64,000 nt of DNA from Verrucomicrobiota bacterium JB023 (GCA_030673895.1 JAUTCR010000050.1:1-64000), one strand, 5' to 3'. Numbered from the stretch's first letter, positions 1-9,287 are shown. A program made the numbers and translations. The notes: generated by a model from the letters alone, not told the origin.

Positions 1-369
1 GTGAAAGATCGTCCCGGGGCGGATGGTTTGACTTTGGGCGGCATGGAGGATGGCCTCGGTGACCAGTTCGGCCCGCATGTGGGTGTCGAGCTTCCAACCC
101 ACAATCTTACGGGTGCAGAGGTCGATGACGACGGCGAGATAGGCCCAGCCTTGAGCGGTCGGAATATGGGTTATATCGCCGGCGAGGACTTGGTTTGGCC
201 GGGTAGGAAGCCCCTCTTCGACGACGAGATTGGGCGAGGGGGCGTTGGCTCTTCCATCACTGGTGCGGGGGACGTAGGTCTTGGGGAGGTGAAGTGGAGG
301 GGCGGCAGCCAAGTCCCAGAGGTGTGGAGGTTCGGCGGGCTCTTGGTGCAGCCCGAGCAGTTCCTGCGC
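1..369 (-). mobile_element. IS3-family transposase fragment (integrase core), cut by window edge
   Basis: The minus strand encodes the middle of an IS3-type OrfB transposase. Reading from 369 down, it has the basic stretch PKTYVPRTSDGRA, then GDITHIPTAQGWAYL and AVVIDLCTRKIVGW, and it runs off the edge just before the expected SDRG motif. The first catalytic Asp of the DDE triad (GDIT) is visible; the second and third would lie outside the window. Upstream in the same frame there is a TGA at 370-372 and further stops, so the N-terminal part (HTH and start of OrfB) is missing or frameshifted. It is probably a 5'-truncated remnant, although an OrfA/OrfB frameshift arrangement cannot be excluded. 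The plus-strand open frame over the same bases is a shadow. Confidence 0.75.
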
Positions 370-372
370 TCA

Positions 373-648
373 CATCCTTATCGCTTTCAGGTCCTCGTCC
401 TTCGCTACGGAGCTGTCCCTCCCCGTGGGCTTTGGCCTCCAAGCACAGATTTAGTCCTTATTGATGCAGAGGTCCTTGTCGACTTCGGCGACCGGTTACC
501 TCGCTGAATTTCATTCCTACAGCGGCGTTTGCATTGACGTCCGGCTGGCGCTTTGGAGGGCGCGTTTATGCGGAGCGACGCGCGGCTATCTTGTGGAACT
601 CGCCCGAATTGACTTGCCTTCCGGCTGGGATGTTTCGACATCACTAGC
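373..648. other. Gene-poor junction between IS remnant and S11-like gene
   Basis: No convincing coding region. The transposase frame continued upstream is broken by several stops, suggesting decayed insertion-sequence DNA up to about 500. The last 140 bases must hold the promoter of the 649 gene, but no clear -35/-10 pair was recognised. Confidence 0.4.
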
Positions 649-1626
649 GTGAACGTTTTATGTCGTCTCGTTGCCTGTAGTTTGGTCGGCTTTCTCCTCG
701 CTTCCTGCACTGGAGGACTCTCGGGAGGTTCGCTTGCCGAGAGAGATAACGGGGGAGAAAGCTACTTCGTCGTCGAGTCTAATTCGGGCGTTGTCTTGTC
801 GAAGCTGAGTCCACGGTCCAGCCGTCCGATCGGTGAGTTGACCCAGGTTGCCACCGCCGTGGTGGCTTTTGATTGGTCCACCGCGACCTCGTCCTCGCTC
901 AGCACCTTGGCCACCGTGCCGATGGAAGCGGCGAGCTTGGGTGGAGGAAATCCGATGGGGCTGATGCCCGGTGATCAGATTCGGTTGCGTGATGCCCTCT
1001 ACTCAATGTTGTTGGGCGCTGATGCGGTCAGTGCGCAGACAGTGGCCACGTATGTCGGAACAGAGCTTGCCCGGCAGCGGGGGGGCTATGGACAGCCGAT
1101 CTCCATTTTCGTTACTGAGATGAACCAACTGGCGTCTGCTCTCGGGATGTCGGGAACGAGGTTCACGAGCCCGCACGGTCTCGACGGGACGACCTCCACG
1201 GCCGAAGATGTGGCGCGGCTTGGCGTTTATGCCATGAGGCATCCGGGTTTGGCATTTTATGTGAAACAGAAGTCTCGGCGGATTAGCTTTTACCGAGGCG
1301 GCCAAGCGGTGGCCTTTGATGTGAGTAATACCAACCCCTTGGTGGGGCAGGGAGATATTAATGGCATCAAGGCAGGCAGCACGACACCGGCTGGAGCGAG
1401 CTTGCTGATTAGTGCGGAGCGCAAGCCGATCGTGGAAAAGCTTCCCGGTGGTCAATCGCGCGTCACGCCGAGGAGATTGGTCATTGTCGTGCTACGAAGC
1501 TTGCAAGGTGAGTCCCGGGCAATGGGCTTACGCGAGGTGGGCTGGGCCCAGTATGACCAGTGGCTAGCCTCGGGTGGGTCGAATTCCGCTCAGGTCAGAG
1601 AAATGCTTACGGTGCCAAATCCTTGA
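649..1626 (+). CDS. Secreted S11 (D-Ala-D-Ala carboxypeptidase-like) protein, catalytic residues lost
   Basis: 325 aa, GTG start. The N-terminus is a lipoprotein signal (basic start, hydrophobic stretch, lipobox LASC with Cys20). The rest aligns along its whole length with the transpeptidase fold of PBP5/DacA: GLMPGDQIRLRDALYSMLL, the FTSPHGLDG segment, STAEDVARLG, NTNPLVG and GIKAGST. The catalytic motifs are degenerate. The SxxK position reads E63-L-T-Q66, so neither nucleophile Ser nor general-base Lys is present. The SxN position reads G123-A-D125, and KTG reads K241-A-G. The fold is kept without the chemistry, so it is more likely a peptidoglycan-binding or regulatory pseudoenzyme than a carboxypeptidase. 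No operon partner is visible; pfkA follows after a short gap. Family assignment is firm, function unknown. Confidence 0.85.
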   Translation: MNVLCRLVACSLVGFLLASCTGGLSGGSLAERDNGGESYFVVESNSGVVLSKLSPRSSRPIGELTQVATAVVAFDWSTATSSSLSTLATVPMEAASLGGGNPMGLMPGDQIRLRDALYSMLLGADAVSAQTVATYVGTELARQRGGYGQPISIFVTEMNQLASALGMSGTRFTSPHGLDGTTSTAEDVARLGVYAMRHPGLAFYVKQKSRRISFYRGGQAVAFDVSNTNPLVGQGDINGIKAGSTTPAGASLLISAERKPIVEKLPGGQSRVTPRRLVIVVLRSLQGESRAMGLREVGWAQYDQWLASGGSNSAQVREMLTVPNP

Positions 1627-1688
1627 AGTAGGCTAGGCTTCTCAAGCGGAACAACACGCTCACCATTGAACAGAAAAACTCAGAGAAA

Positions 1689-2762
1689 ATGCGCATAGGA
1701 ATTTTAAATAGTGGGGGCGATTGCCCGGGCTTGAACGCCGTCATTCATGGAGTCGTTGGCGCTGCCAGCGAGAAGGGTTGGGAAGTGATTGGCTTTCGCG
1801 ACGGTTTCGAGGGGTTGCTGCCGCCGGGAGATTTTAAGTTTCTCACCCGCGCTGATACTTCCGGAATTCTCAAGCTTGGGGGCACGATTCTAGGAACGAC
1901 GAACAAGGGGAATTTCGCTGCCAAGATTGGGGCAGGTGACGTGGCCAAGGTGCCGCAGGAGATCGTGGATCGGGCGAAGAAGACTCTCGACCAACTTGAG
2001 ATCGGCGCGCTCATCGTTGTCGGTGGCGACGGTTCTCTGACGACCGGGCATCAATTGTTCCAAGATGGTTGGCCGATTATCGGAGTTCCCAAGACGATCG
2101 ATAATGATCTGGAAGCGACGGCGATGACCTTCGGTTTTGATAGCGCGGTGACCAGCGTGGTGGACGGCCTCGACCGCTTGCATACGACGGCCTCGAGTCA
2201 CAAGCGGGTGATGGTGCTCGAGGTGATGGGGCGCCACGCCGGGTGGATCGCTCTCTGGGGCGGGATGGCTGGGGGAGCGAACGTGGTGTTGATCCCGGAG
2301 ATTGATTTCGACATTCAGAAAGTTGCTGAGTTCATCCGCCTTCGGGAGGCGCAGGGCCATCACAGCTCGCTGATTGTAGTGGCTGAGGGAGCGAAGCTCC
2401 CGGACGGCCTGGTGGCTCGGGAAAATGAACATGGGGGCGAAGTTCGCCTCGGTGGCGTGGGGGCAGTGGTCGCCAATCAAATTCAAGAAATGACGGGCAA
2501 AGAGACGAGAGCCTGCACCTTGGGTCACCTACAACGGGGAGGTGCCCCGACAGCCTTGGATCGAATCCTTGGGCTGCGGTTCGGAGTGATGGCGGTCAAG
2601 CTCGCCTCGGAAGGAAATTTCGGGCGGATGGTAAGCTATCAATCCTACCACGTCGATTCGGTGCCCATCATCGATGCCGTGCAGAAGATCCGCTGTGTCG
2701 ACCCGACCGGAGAGGTCGTCGATGCAGCCCGAGCCATTGGCATCTGCTTTGGCGATTGCTAA
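1689..2762 (+). CDS. pfkA: ATP-dependent 6-phosphofructokinase
   Basis: 357 aa. Converts fructose 6-phosphate to fructose 1,6-bisphosphate, the committed step of glycolysis, in the cytosol. The N-terminus MRIGILNSGGDCPGLNAVI is the phosphofructokinase signature. GGDGSLTTG (near residue 112) carries Gly at the position that is Gly in ATP enzymes and Asp in pyrophosphate enzymes. The next diagnostic motif is PKTIDND, with Lys where E. coli-type enzymes have Gly. This Gly/Lys combination is the mixed 'group III' type; the Streptomyces coelicolor enzyme of this type uses ATP. The length matches the family. The ATG follows AGAGAAA, a weak ribosome binding site. ATP use is inferred from the first motif. 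Confidence 0.93.
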   Translation: MRIGILNSGGDCPGLNAVIHGVVGAASEKGWEVIGFRDGFEGLLPPGDFKFLTRADTSGILKLGGTILGTTNKGNFAAKIGAGDVAKVPQEIVDRAKKTLDQLEIGALIVVGGDGSLTTGHQLFQDGWPIIGVPKTIDNDLEATAMTFGFDSAVTSVVDGLDRLHTTASSHKRVMVLEVMGRHAGWIALWGGMAGGANVVLIPEIDFDIQKVAEFIRLREAQGHHSSLIVVAEGAKLPDGLVARENEHGGEVRLGGVGAVVANQIQEMTGKETRACTLGHLQRGGAPTALDRILGLRFGVMAVKLASEGNFGRMVSYQSYHVDSVPIIDAVQKIRCVDPTGEVVDAARAIGICFGDC

Positions 2763-2975
2763 AAGCGATTCACTCTTAAAGAGAGTCTGCGAAGTCTCAT
2801 CGACACGAGATAATTGTCGATGGGGCCTTCGCGGAGGAATTTTGCGAGGCTACCCAGTCCGTCAGACGATTCCCCAAGCGGAGATTCACAGCTCGAATGA
2901 GAAGTTACTGACGTGTGTTTTCTCTCGGTTGGTCCTGTTGGAGCCGATCTCTCATCGCAAAAGGCCTGCCACCCG

Positions 2976-3455
2976 CTACTGGGAGCGTCCCTCCGATTCT
3001 GGTTTAGGATTCTCTTTACCTTCCGATTTCGACTCCGGAGCGGTAGCGGGTTGGTCAGCGCCGTCTTGTTCTGCTCCCGTCGGTTTCGATTCGGTGACTC
3101 GAACGAGCTCTCCCATCCACAGCCCCATATGTCCCCCCGGACCAAGTTCAAATGTTCCTTCAACCGTGAGCACGATATCGTACTGTCCAGAAATCCGCTT
3201 GGGATCAGCAAAACTCGACATCCCTCCAAGCCAAAGCGCCTTCTTGTAATCTCGAACCTCGGCTTTTGTGGCAGCAAAACTACTCCCCTCGAATTCCCCA
3301 TGGTAAAAACCCGTGAGCCTAATCCTCTTACCATCGAAGTCTTTGGGGCTCTTTAGGAGGGTTGCGAAGTCTAGAGCCTTGGGAGGCACGGTCTCACCTT
3401 CTAGTTTTCTTGTTTCCGTCTCGCGTTCCTTCACCGGAGCGTGATCTGCAATCAA
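2976..3455 (-). CDS. Hypothetical protein, distal half of a gene split by an amber codon
   Basis: 159 aa from a TTG. It is in the same frame as the 3522-3893 reading frame and separated from it only by the TAG at 3522-3524; every codon between 3521 and 3455 is open. Read through, the two halves make one protein of about 305 aa. The middle has a compact beta-type domain (FDGKRIRLTGFYHGEFEGSS, then a glycine-rich GPGGHMGLWMGELV strand). The C-terminal 30 residues are Pro/Glu/Ser-rich and probably disordered. No ATG or GTG and no ribosome binding site lies between the stop and the TTG, so independent translation is doubtful. I do not recognise the family. Confidence 0.5.
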   Translation of the reverse strand: MIADHAPVKERETETRKLEGETVPPKALDFATLLKSPKDFDGKRIRLTGFYHGEFEGSSFAATKAEVRDYKKALWLGGMSSFADPKRISGQYDIVLTVEGTFELGPGGHMGLWMGELVRVTESKPTGAEQDGADQPATAPESKSEGKENPKPESEGRSQ

Positions 3456-3521
3456 CTTATCTAAAAACTTCTGCCACTGCTTCCGAATTTCTAGATCCGG
3501 TGTGGCTGTGACAGTATGATT

Positions 3522-3893
3522 CTATCCATCGAGCTTGATCCATCCGAATGAGCCTGCAGCCTCCTCGCCCTTCTTCCTGGGTTCAAGTCCCTTTAGAGGC
3601 AACTCCCGAGCACGCTTGAGGAGCGAGGCGTAGTCGGCTCGAGAAAGATCTCCTGCATACCGTTCCGTCGTGAACGTAAGCTCATCCTGATTGATGCCGT
3701 AGACGCGATACTCCGTATAGTACACAAAGCGAGGTAACTGCGACTCGAAGTCATAAACTGTGATGTCCTGGGCAAACTCGTAGTGCAACTTATCGTTCTT
3801 GGTTTCGTCAAAAACGTAAAATCGAAAGTCCGCCTGGGCAAAACAACCGCAGCAAGTCAGCGCGAAGAATAGGGCGGTTTTCAGGGCGGTCAT
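3522..3893 (-). CDS. Hypothetical secreted protein, proximal half of the split gene
   Basis: 123 aa. It starts with a typical signal peptide (MTALKTALFFALTCCGCFAQA) and continues with a soluble, aromatic-rich sequence (FRFYVFDETKNDKLHYEF). It ends at TAG with ...GWIKLDG, after which the same frame stays open into NHTVTATPDLEIRKQW and the downstream half. It lies 94 bp beyond the end of nuoN on the same strand. The family is not recognised. Possible explanations are a nonsense mutation, a sequencing error or stop-codon readthrough. Confidence 0.6.
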   Translation of the reverse strand: MTALKTALFFALTCCGCFAQADFRFYVFDETKNDKLHYEFAQDITVYDFESQLPRFVYYTEYRVYGINQDELTFTTERYAGDLSRADYASLLKRARELPLKGLEPRKKGEEAAGSFGWIKLDG

Positions 3894-3987
3894 TTCTTAG
3901 CAGAACTACTTGTTAGGGACTGCTATCTCAGGCCCGATGATGCTGACCACGCCGACTGCTGCGTGCGGGAATGCCAATCCAACTGAC

Positions 3988-5451
3988 TCAAGCTCCTACC
4001 AAGTCCAAGAGAGGTTGGGCGTAAACGCCGAGGATGATGATCAGAGCGGCTGATGGGTAAACGACCGCCTTAGTGATGGGGGAGAGATAAATCTCAGGCC
4101 CATTGGCAGAAGGATTCCAGAACATGGTCCGGATGACCTTGAAGTAGTAATAGAAGCCGGCAGTGACCCCGATGAACGCGACGATGACGGGGAGCCAGAG
4201 CCCGGCCTTAACTGCGACGCCAAAGGCAAAGAATTTACCGATGAACCCGACGGTCAGGGGCAGGCCAGCAAGAGCGGCAAAGATGATGGTCAGCGTCCAG
4301 GCAAGTGCGGGATGGGTCTTTCCAAGTCCGGCCAGAGAGGCGATGGACTCAGTGCCCGTCGACTGAGCAATGGATTGTAGGGCGAAAAATGCGGCCACCG
4401 TCATGACAAGGTAGGTCGCAAGATAGATGGCGACGACTTGGGGAGAGGAGAGCGCGTTCTCGGATGCAGGCTGCCAAGCCGCGACGGCGAGGAGAATGAA
4501 TCCGGCATTCGCGATGGAGGAGTAAGCGAGCAGGCGCTTGAGGTTGGTTTGGGCAATGGCAGCCAGGTTGCCGATGAGAAGAGTGGCAGCGGCGATGATG
4601 GAGAGGATAATGACGGCGTTGTTCTTGGTCAGTTCGCTGTCTAGGAATGGCTGTAGGATCCGGAGGGCGACGATGAAGCCGACGGCCTTGGAGCCGACGG
4701 AGAGGAAGGTCGTGGTGGGGGTTGGGGCCCCTTGGTAAACGTCGGGAATCCAGAGATGCATGGGAGCGGCGCCAACTTTGAAGGCGAGGGCGACGAGGAT
4801 GAGGGCGAGGCCAAAGAGGATGGCTGTGCGTGTTTCCGTCGCCATTTGCTCATCCAAGACGGTGGAAATAACCTCCAAATTCATGCTCCCGGTTCCGCCG
4901 TAAATCCAAGCGATTCCATAGACGAGGAAGCCAGTGGAAAGCGCTCCAAGGATGAGATATTTGATCCCGGCTTCCAAGCTGCCGACATTTCGCCGCATGT
5001 AGGCGACGAGGATATAAAAGGTGATGGTGGTGAGCTCGAGGGCGGCGAAAGCGGTGACAAGGTCCTTGGCTGAAGCCATCCACATCATGCCCGCACACGC
5101 GAAGAGAGGTAGGGCGAAGTACTCGGCAATGCCGTCTTCGCGTCCGGGATTTTCCGTGAAGCGAGAGAGGACTTTCTTGTAGTCGATGGCCATGAGAATG
5201 ACCAAGGCAGTAATGATGAGGGTGAAGCCCTTGAAAAACTTGGCAATGCGGTCCGAGGCATAGGCTCTGGAGATTTCATCGCCGGTGGCTGGTTCCGCGA
5301 CAAAAAGGAGGCCAAAGATGGCAAGGAGACCTCCGATCGCAATCCATCCGAGGAAGGACTTTCGTTCACGCGGAAAGAACGCTTCGGCCATCAGGATGAT
5401 GATGCCGAGCGCGACGACGAGAATTTCGAGGTGGTGAAGTTGAAGATTCAT
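3988..5451 (-). CDS. nuoN: NADH-quinone oxidoreductase subunit N
   Basis: 487 aa, about 14 hydrophobic segments; one of the three antiporter-like proton-pumping subunits of the membrane arm of complex I. The conserved core AAPMHLWIPDVYQGAPTP around residue 245 and the KRLLAYSSIANAGF helix are typical of NuoN/ND2. The length equals the family norm. It is the last gene of the nuoG-N operon, 45 bp after nuoM. The next minus-strand gene is a hypothetical 94 bp away, so transcription may end or run on there; no strong terminator was seen. Confidence 0.96.
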   Translation of the reverse strand: MNLQLHHLEILVVALGIIILMAEAFFPRERKSFLGWIAIGGLLAIFGLLFVAEPATGDEISRAYASDRIAKFFKGFTLIITALVILMAIDYKKVLSRFTENPGREDGIAEYFALPLFACAGMMWMASAKDLVTAFAALELTTITFYILVAYMRRNVGSLEAGIKYLILGALSTGFLVYGIAWIYGGTGSMNLEVISTVLDEQMATETRTAILFGLALILVALAFKVGAAPMHLWIPDVYQGAPTPTTTFLSVGSKAVGFIVALRILQPFLDSELTKNNAVIILSIIAAATLLIGNLAAIAQTNLKRLLAYSSIANAGFILLAVAAWQPASENALSSPQVVAIYLATYLVMTVAAFFALQSIAQSTGTESIASLAGLGKTHPALAWTLTIIFAALAGLPLTVGFIGKFFAFGVAVKAGLWLPVIVAFIGVTAGFYYYFKVIRTMFWNPSANGPEIYLSPITKAVVYPSAALIIILGVYAQPLLDLVGA

Positions 5452-5496
5452 GATCTGACCGCAAAAGGTAAGGCGTGTGATTGGGAGGCTGGCGAG

Positions 5497-7053
5497 TTAG
5501 CGGGATTCGTTAATGAGGAGGGCTGTCTCGGAGGTCGCGGGTGAGGCGCTCTCAACGAGGACGGGGCTGGGCTGAACGGTTTGGCGCTGGAACAGCTGCA
5601 GCAGGAGGTTTGGGTAGATCCCAACGGCTAAGAGCGCGAGTGACAAGAGGAGGGCTGGTGCCTTCTCCTTCAAGGTGAGGTCGGCAACGTTTTCGGTGAT
5701 GCTGACGGGGCTTCCTTGGAAGATCTGCCGGATTGCGCGCAGCATATAGATGGCACTGATTACCACCCCAAAAATCGCGATGATGGTGGCAATTTGGACA
5801 GGTCCGAGAGGCTCGGTGTAGGTCCAGTTCTTGAAACCGGAGAGGAAGACAGCGGCTTCGCCCGCGAAGTTTGCCAAGCCAGGAAGACCGATGGACGCCA
5901 TGCCGGCGAGACCGAAGAGAAAGCAGAGGGCAGGAGTCGATTTGCCCAAGCCTCCGAGATTGGCCATGGTGAGAGTGCCAGTCTTGCCTTCAATTTGGTC
6001 GGAGAGAGCAAAGAGGAGAGCAATCGAAATACCGTGCCCGAACATCAGGAGCGTGGCTGCGGGGAGAGCAAGCGGATTGGCGATAGTCGACTCCGCTGCA
6101 ATGAGGGCGGCAAAGGCCAAAAAGATGTAGCCCATGTGCATCACGGACGAATTGGCCAGCATGCCATCCAGACGCTTTTGATTCAGGGTAACAAACCCGA
6201 CCCAGAGAATATTGGCGAGAAGAAGAATGATTAGCAGGGTGAGCCAAGGTTTCAGGCCCTCGCTGACCATCGGATAGAGACGGAAGAGACCGTAGAGACC
6301 AAATTTTTTCAAAACGCCTGCATGAAGCATGGCGATCGGCGTGGGGGCAGATGCGTAGGCGGGAGCTGCCCAAGAATGAAAGGGAAAGAGAGAGACGAGG
6401 GTGCCGAATCCAATAAGAAGAAGTGCGGCAATGCCTTTCTGCGCTGCCGGGTCGATAGGACTGGCAAGCAATTCGCTGAAGAGCAGGCTCGATGAACCGC
6501 TGGCTCCAACCAGCCAGAGAAGTCCGGCCAGAAGCACAATTGAGCCAAAGGCGAGGTAAAGCGTGATCTTCCAAGCGGCTTCCTTGCGGTCACCTTTGCC
6601 TAGCATCCCAATCATCAGGAAAGTGGGAATGAGGGCAAGCTCGTGAAAGGCGTAGAAGAAAAAGAGGTCGGTGGAGAGGAAAGCACCCAATGCGCCCACC
6701 GAGATGAGGAGAATGGATGAGAACCAGAGGCGCTCCCGCCCCTCGGGACATCTGCTGGCCATAATGGCGGCCAAGGTGACGATGGTCGTGAGCAAGACGA
6801 GAATGACCGACATGGCATCGGGCAACCCGAGCGCTAGTGTGATCTCGGGCTTACTGAGCACTTGATACTCGAAGGCTCCCAGCGAGCTATCGCCCTGTTG
6901 CTGCCAGACGATGGCCGAAATCAGGGCGATTCCGAATGAGCCAAGCGAAGCAATCAAGGCGAGGCTCTTGGCAGGGCCTCCGGCAATGATGCCGACAAGG
7001 GCGACTAGCGGCAGGGCTAGCAGAATCAAGAGAAAGGGAAGTTGATCAAACAT
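5497..7053 (-). CDS. nuoM: NADH-quinone oxidoreductase subunit M
   Basis: 518 aa, about 14 transmembrane helices; antiporter-like proton-translocating subunit of complex I. Diagnostic segments are FYAFHELALIPTFLMIG (pumping Glu in helix 5), FPFHSWAAPAYASAPTPIAM and the helix with SVMHMGYIF. The spacing to nuoL (43 bp) and nuoN (45 bp) on one strand shows a single operon. The C-terminus carries an extra polar tail after the last helix. Confidence 0.96.
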   Translation of the reverse strand: MFDQLPFLLILLALPLVALVGIIAGGPAKSLALIASLGSFGIALISAIVWQQQGDSSLGAFEYQVLSKPEITLALGLPDAMSVILVLLTTIVTLAAIMASRCPEGRERLWFSSILLISVGALGAFLSTDLFFFYAFHELALIPTFLMIGMLGKGDRKEAAWKITLYLAFGSIVLLAGLLWLVGASGSSSLLFSELLASPIDPAAQKGIAALLLIGFGTLVSLFPFHSWAAPAYASAPTPIAMLHAGVLKKFGLYGLFRLYPMVSEGLKPWLTLLIILLLANILWVGFVTLNQKRLDGMLANSSVMHMGYIFLAFAALIAAESTIANPLALPAATLLMFGHGISIALLFALSDQIEGKTGTLTMANLGGLGKSTPALCFLFGLAGMASIGLPGLANFAGEAAVFLSGFKNWTYTEPLGPVQIATIIAIFGVVISAIYMLRAIRQIFQGSPVSITENVADLTLKEKAPALLLSLALLAVGIYPNLLLQLFQRQTVQPSPVLVESASPATSETALLINESR

Positions 7054-7095
7054 GGTCGGAGATGGGTCGGTTGGCTAGAAGTCCCGGGAGAGAGG

Positions 7096-8916
7096 TCACA
7101 TGAAGACGGTGATGAAAATGACGGCGACAATGCCCACTGCCATCAGATAGGAGTAGGTCTGCAACGAGCCGGACTGTGCTCGATTAAAGAGAGCTCCCAA
7201 TGTGGCGGTGATTCGGGAGAAACCTCCGACGAGCAATCCGCCAATGATGAAGTCGTCCAGGAAGGCGATGATGGACGCTTTGAAATTGATGAACCATTTC
7301 ACGAACCAGGCGTAGAACTCATCGACATAGAACTTATTGGCAAAGAGCTTGGCGACCGGCTGATTGGCCAACGCATCCTCGTCCTTGTTGAAATAGAGAA
7401 CGAAGGCCAATGCGATCCCCCCCGCAAATGCGAGGATAGAAGCGAGAAAAGCCGCGCTGAATAGCTTGAATGGATGGTGATGATAGAGAGGCGAGATGGC
7501 CTCAGCGACGAAAGGGTAACCTGCCAGAATCGATGGAATGGCGAGAAGAGCGAGAGGAAGCCACATGAGGGGGCCCACCTCCTTGGCCTTCTCGGCATGA
7601 TCGGTGCGAGGCTTGCCGAAGAAAGTGATGAAGAAGAGGCGACCCATGTAGAAGGTGGTCAGGAAGGCCACAACGACCACAAGGGCAAAGAGAGCTTTGT
7701 CCTGCTTGAAGGCGACATCGAGAATCTGCTCCTTGGAAAAGAAGCCCGCCGTGAGAGGGAAACCGGCCAAAGCCAGAGTGCCGAGGGCAAAGGTGATAGC
7801 GGTGATGGGCATCTTCTTGAAGAGGCCGCCCATCTTCCAGATGTCCTGCTCGTGGTGGCAGGCGTAGATGACGGCACCCGAGCCAAGGAAGAGGAGCGCC
7901 TTAAACCAAGCATGGGTGTAGAGGTGGAACATGGCGACATCGGGCTTCAAGAGACCGACCGCCAAAACCATGTAGCCGAGCTGGGAAAGGGTGGAGTAAG
8001 CGAGGACCTTTTTGATGTCGTTCTGCTGCGTCGCCATCAAGGCGGCCAAGAGCGAAGTGACGCCACCGACCCAGGCAATCGTCTGGAAAGAAAAGGCTGG
8101 GAAGAGCTCCGCCAAGTGGCTGAAAGCGTGCTCACCGCCATCAATTGAGAAGAAAAAGCGGGCCATCATGTAAACCCCGGCCGCGACCATGGTGGCGGCG
8201 TGGATGAGGGCTGAGACCGGGGTAGGGCCTTCCATGGCGTCTGGCAGCCAGACGTGAAGGGGAGCTTGGGCCGACTTGCCCACCGCACCGCAGAAGACAC
8301 AGAGCAGAGCAACCCCGAGCATGATGGCGGGAACGCCCTCGGGAAGCGCCATTTGAGAGAAACTCAAGGCGCCGGTCATTGCCCAGACCATCAGGATGCC
8401 CACCATGAAACCCCAGTCGCCAATACGATTCACACAGAACGCCTTTTTGGCGGCGTCGGCTGCGGATTCCTTGGTGAACCAATGCCCAATCAGGAGGTAG
8501 GAGGAGAGGCCAACTAACTCCCAGAAGATGAACATCATGATGAAGTTGTCGGCGAGGACGATCCCGGTCATGGAGAACATGAAGAGGGAAAGCCCGCAAA
8601 AGTAGCGGCCCTTGGCTTCATCATCCTTCATATAGCCCAAGGAGAAGAGGTGGACCAGGGTGCCGACTCCTGTCACGATGAGCATCATGTTCATCGCCAG
8701 CTCGTCACGAATGAGGCCAATGGTGATATCGAGTCCCTCGAAGGTCGCCCAGCTGAACTTCACCGGATCGGCGCTGCTCGGAGTGAGGTAGGTAAGGACC
8801 AGCGTAGCGAGCGCGGAGGCCGTCGCCAGCCAAGCGGCGAGCGTGCCATTGCGCTTGAGACCGAGGTGGATGAGTGCGGCCGACGCAAGAGGGAGTAGCA
8901 GAATGAGCCAGGGCAT
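7096..8916 (-). CDS. nuoL: NADH-quinone oxidoreductase subunit L
   Basis: 606 aa, the distal antiporter-like subunit of complex I whose long C-terminal lateral helix runs along the membrane arm. Clear motifs are FIFWELVGLSSYLLIGHWF (helix 5 Glu), KSAQAPLHVWLPDAMEGPTPVSALIHAATMV (quoted only in part here; residues about 220-250) and KVLAYSTLSQLGYM. The length is normal for NuoL. It lies 47 bp after nuoK. Confidence 0.96.
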   Translation of the reverse strand: MPWLILLLPLASAALIHLGLKRNGTLAAWLATASALATLVLTYLTPSSADPVKFSWATFEGLDITIGLIRDELAMNMMLIVTGVGTLVHLFSLGYMKDDEAKGRYFCGLSLFMFSMTGIVLADNFIMMFIFWELVGLSSYLLIGHWFTKESAADAAKKAFCVNRIGDWGFMVGILMVWAMTGALSFSQMALPEGVPAIMLGVALLCVFCGAVGKSAQAPLHVWLPDAMEGPTPVSALIHAATMVAAGVYMMARFFFSIDGGEHAFSHLAELFPAFSFQTIAWVGGVTSLLAALMATQQNDIKKVLAYSTLSQLGYMVLAVGLLKPDVAMFHLYTHAWFKALLFLGSGAVIYACHHEQDIWKMGGLFKKMPITAITFALGTLALAGFPLTAGFFSKEQILDVAFKQDKALFALVVVVAFLTTFYMGRLFFITFFGKPRTDHAEKAKEVGPLMWLPLALLAIPSILAGYPFVAEAISPLYHHHPFKLFSAAFLASILAFAGGIALAFVLYFNKDEDALANQPVAKLFANKFYVDEFYAWFVKWFINFKASIIAFLDDFIIGGLLVGGFSRITATLGALFNRAQSGSLQTYSYLMAVGIVAVIFITVFM

Positions 8917-8963
8917 TATCTTGTGGTGGTGAGAAGAGGGTTCGGATTAGGTGCCAGGTTGGA

Positions 8964-9287
8964 CTAGCCCTTCATCGAGGTGAGTTCATCGACTTGAATC
9001 GTCTGTCGGGACCGATAGAGCGCGACGATGATCGCGAGACCGACCGCGACTTCCGCCGCAGCGACTGTGATAATGAAGAAAACGAGAACCTGCCCATCAT
9101 AGTCAGGGAGTCCTTCACTGATGTGGCTGCGGGAGAAGGCGACCAAGGTCAGATTAGCTGCTGCCAGCATGAGCTCGAGACACATGAAGATGACGATGAT
9201 GTTGCGGCGGACGATGACACCCGCCAGGCCGATGGCGAAAAGCAGGCCGCTTGCGAAGAGATATTCAGACAGAGAAGCCGGATTCAT
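8964..9287 (-). CDS. nuoK: NADH-quinone oxidoreductase subunit K
   Basis: 107 aa with three transmembrane helices. The first two contain the pumping Glu residues, the first of them in [18 protein letters not shown], the NuoK/ND4L signature. The start codon overlaps the nuoJ stop by 4 bp (ATGA, 9284-9287), implying translational coupling. Part of the membrane arm of complex I, next to NuoJ and NuoA. Confidence 0.95.
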   Translation of the reverse strand: MNPASLSEYLFASGLLFAIGLAGVIVRRNIIVIFMCLELMLAAANLTLVAFSRSHISEGLPDYDGQVLVFFIITVAAAEVAVGLAIIVALYRSRQTIQVDELTSMKG

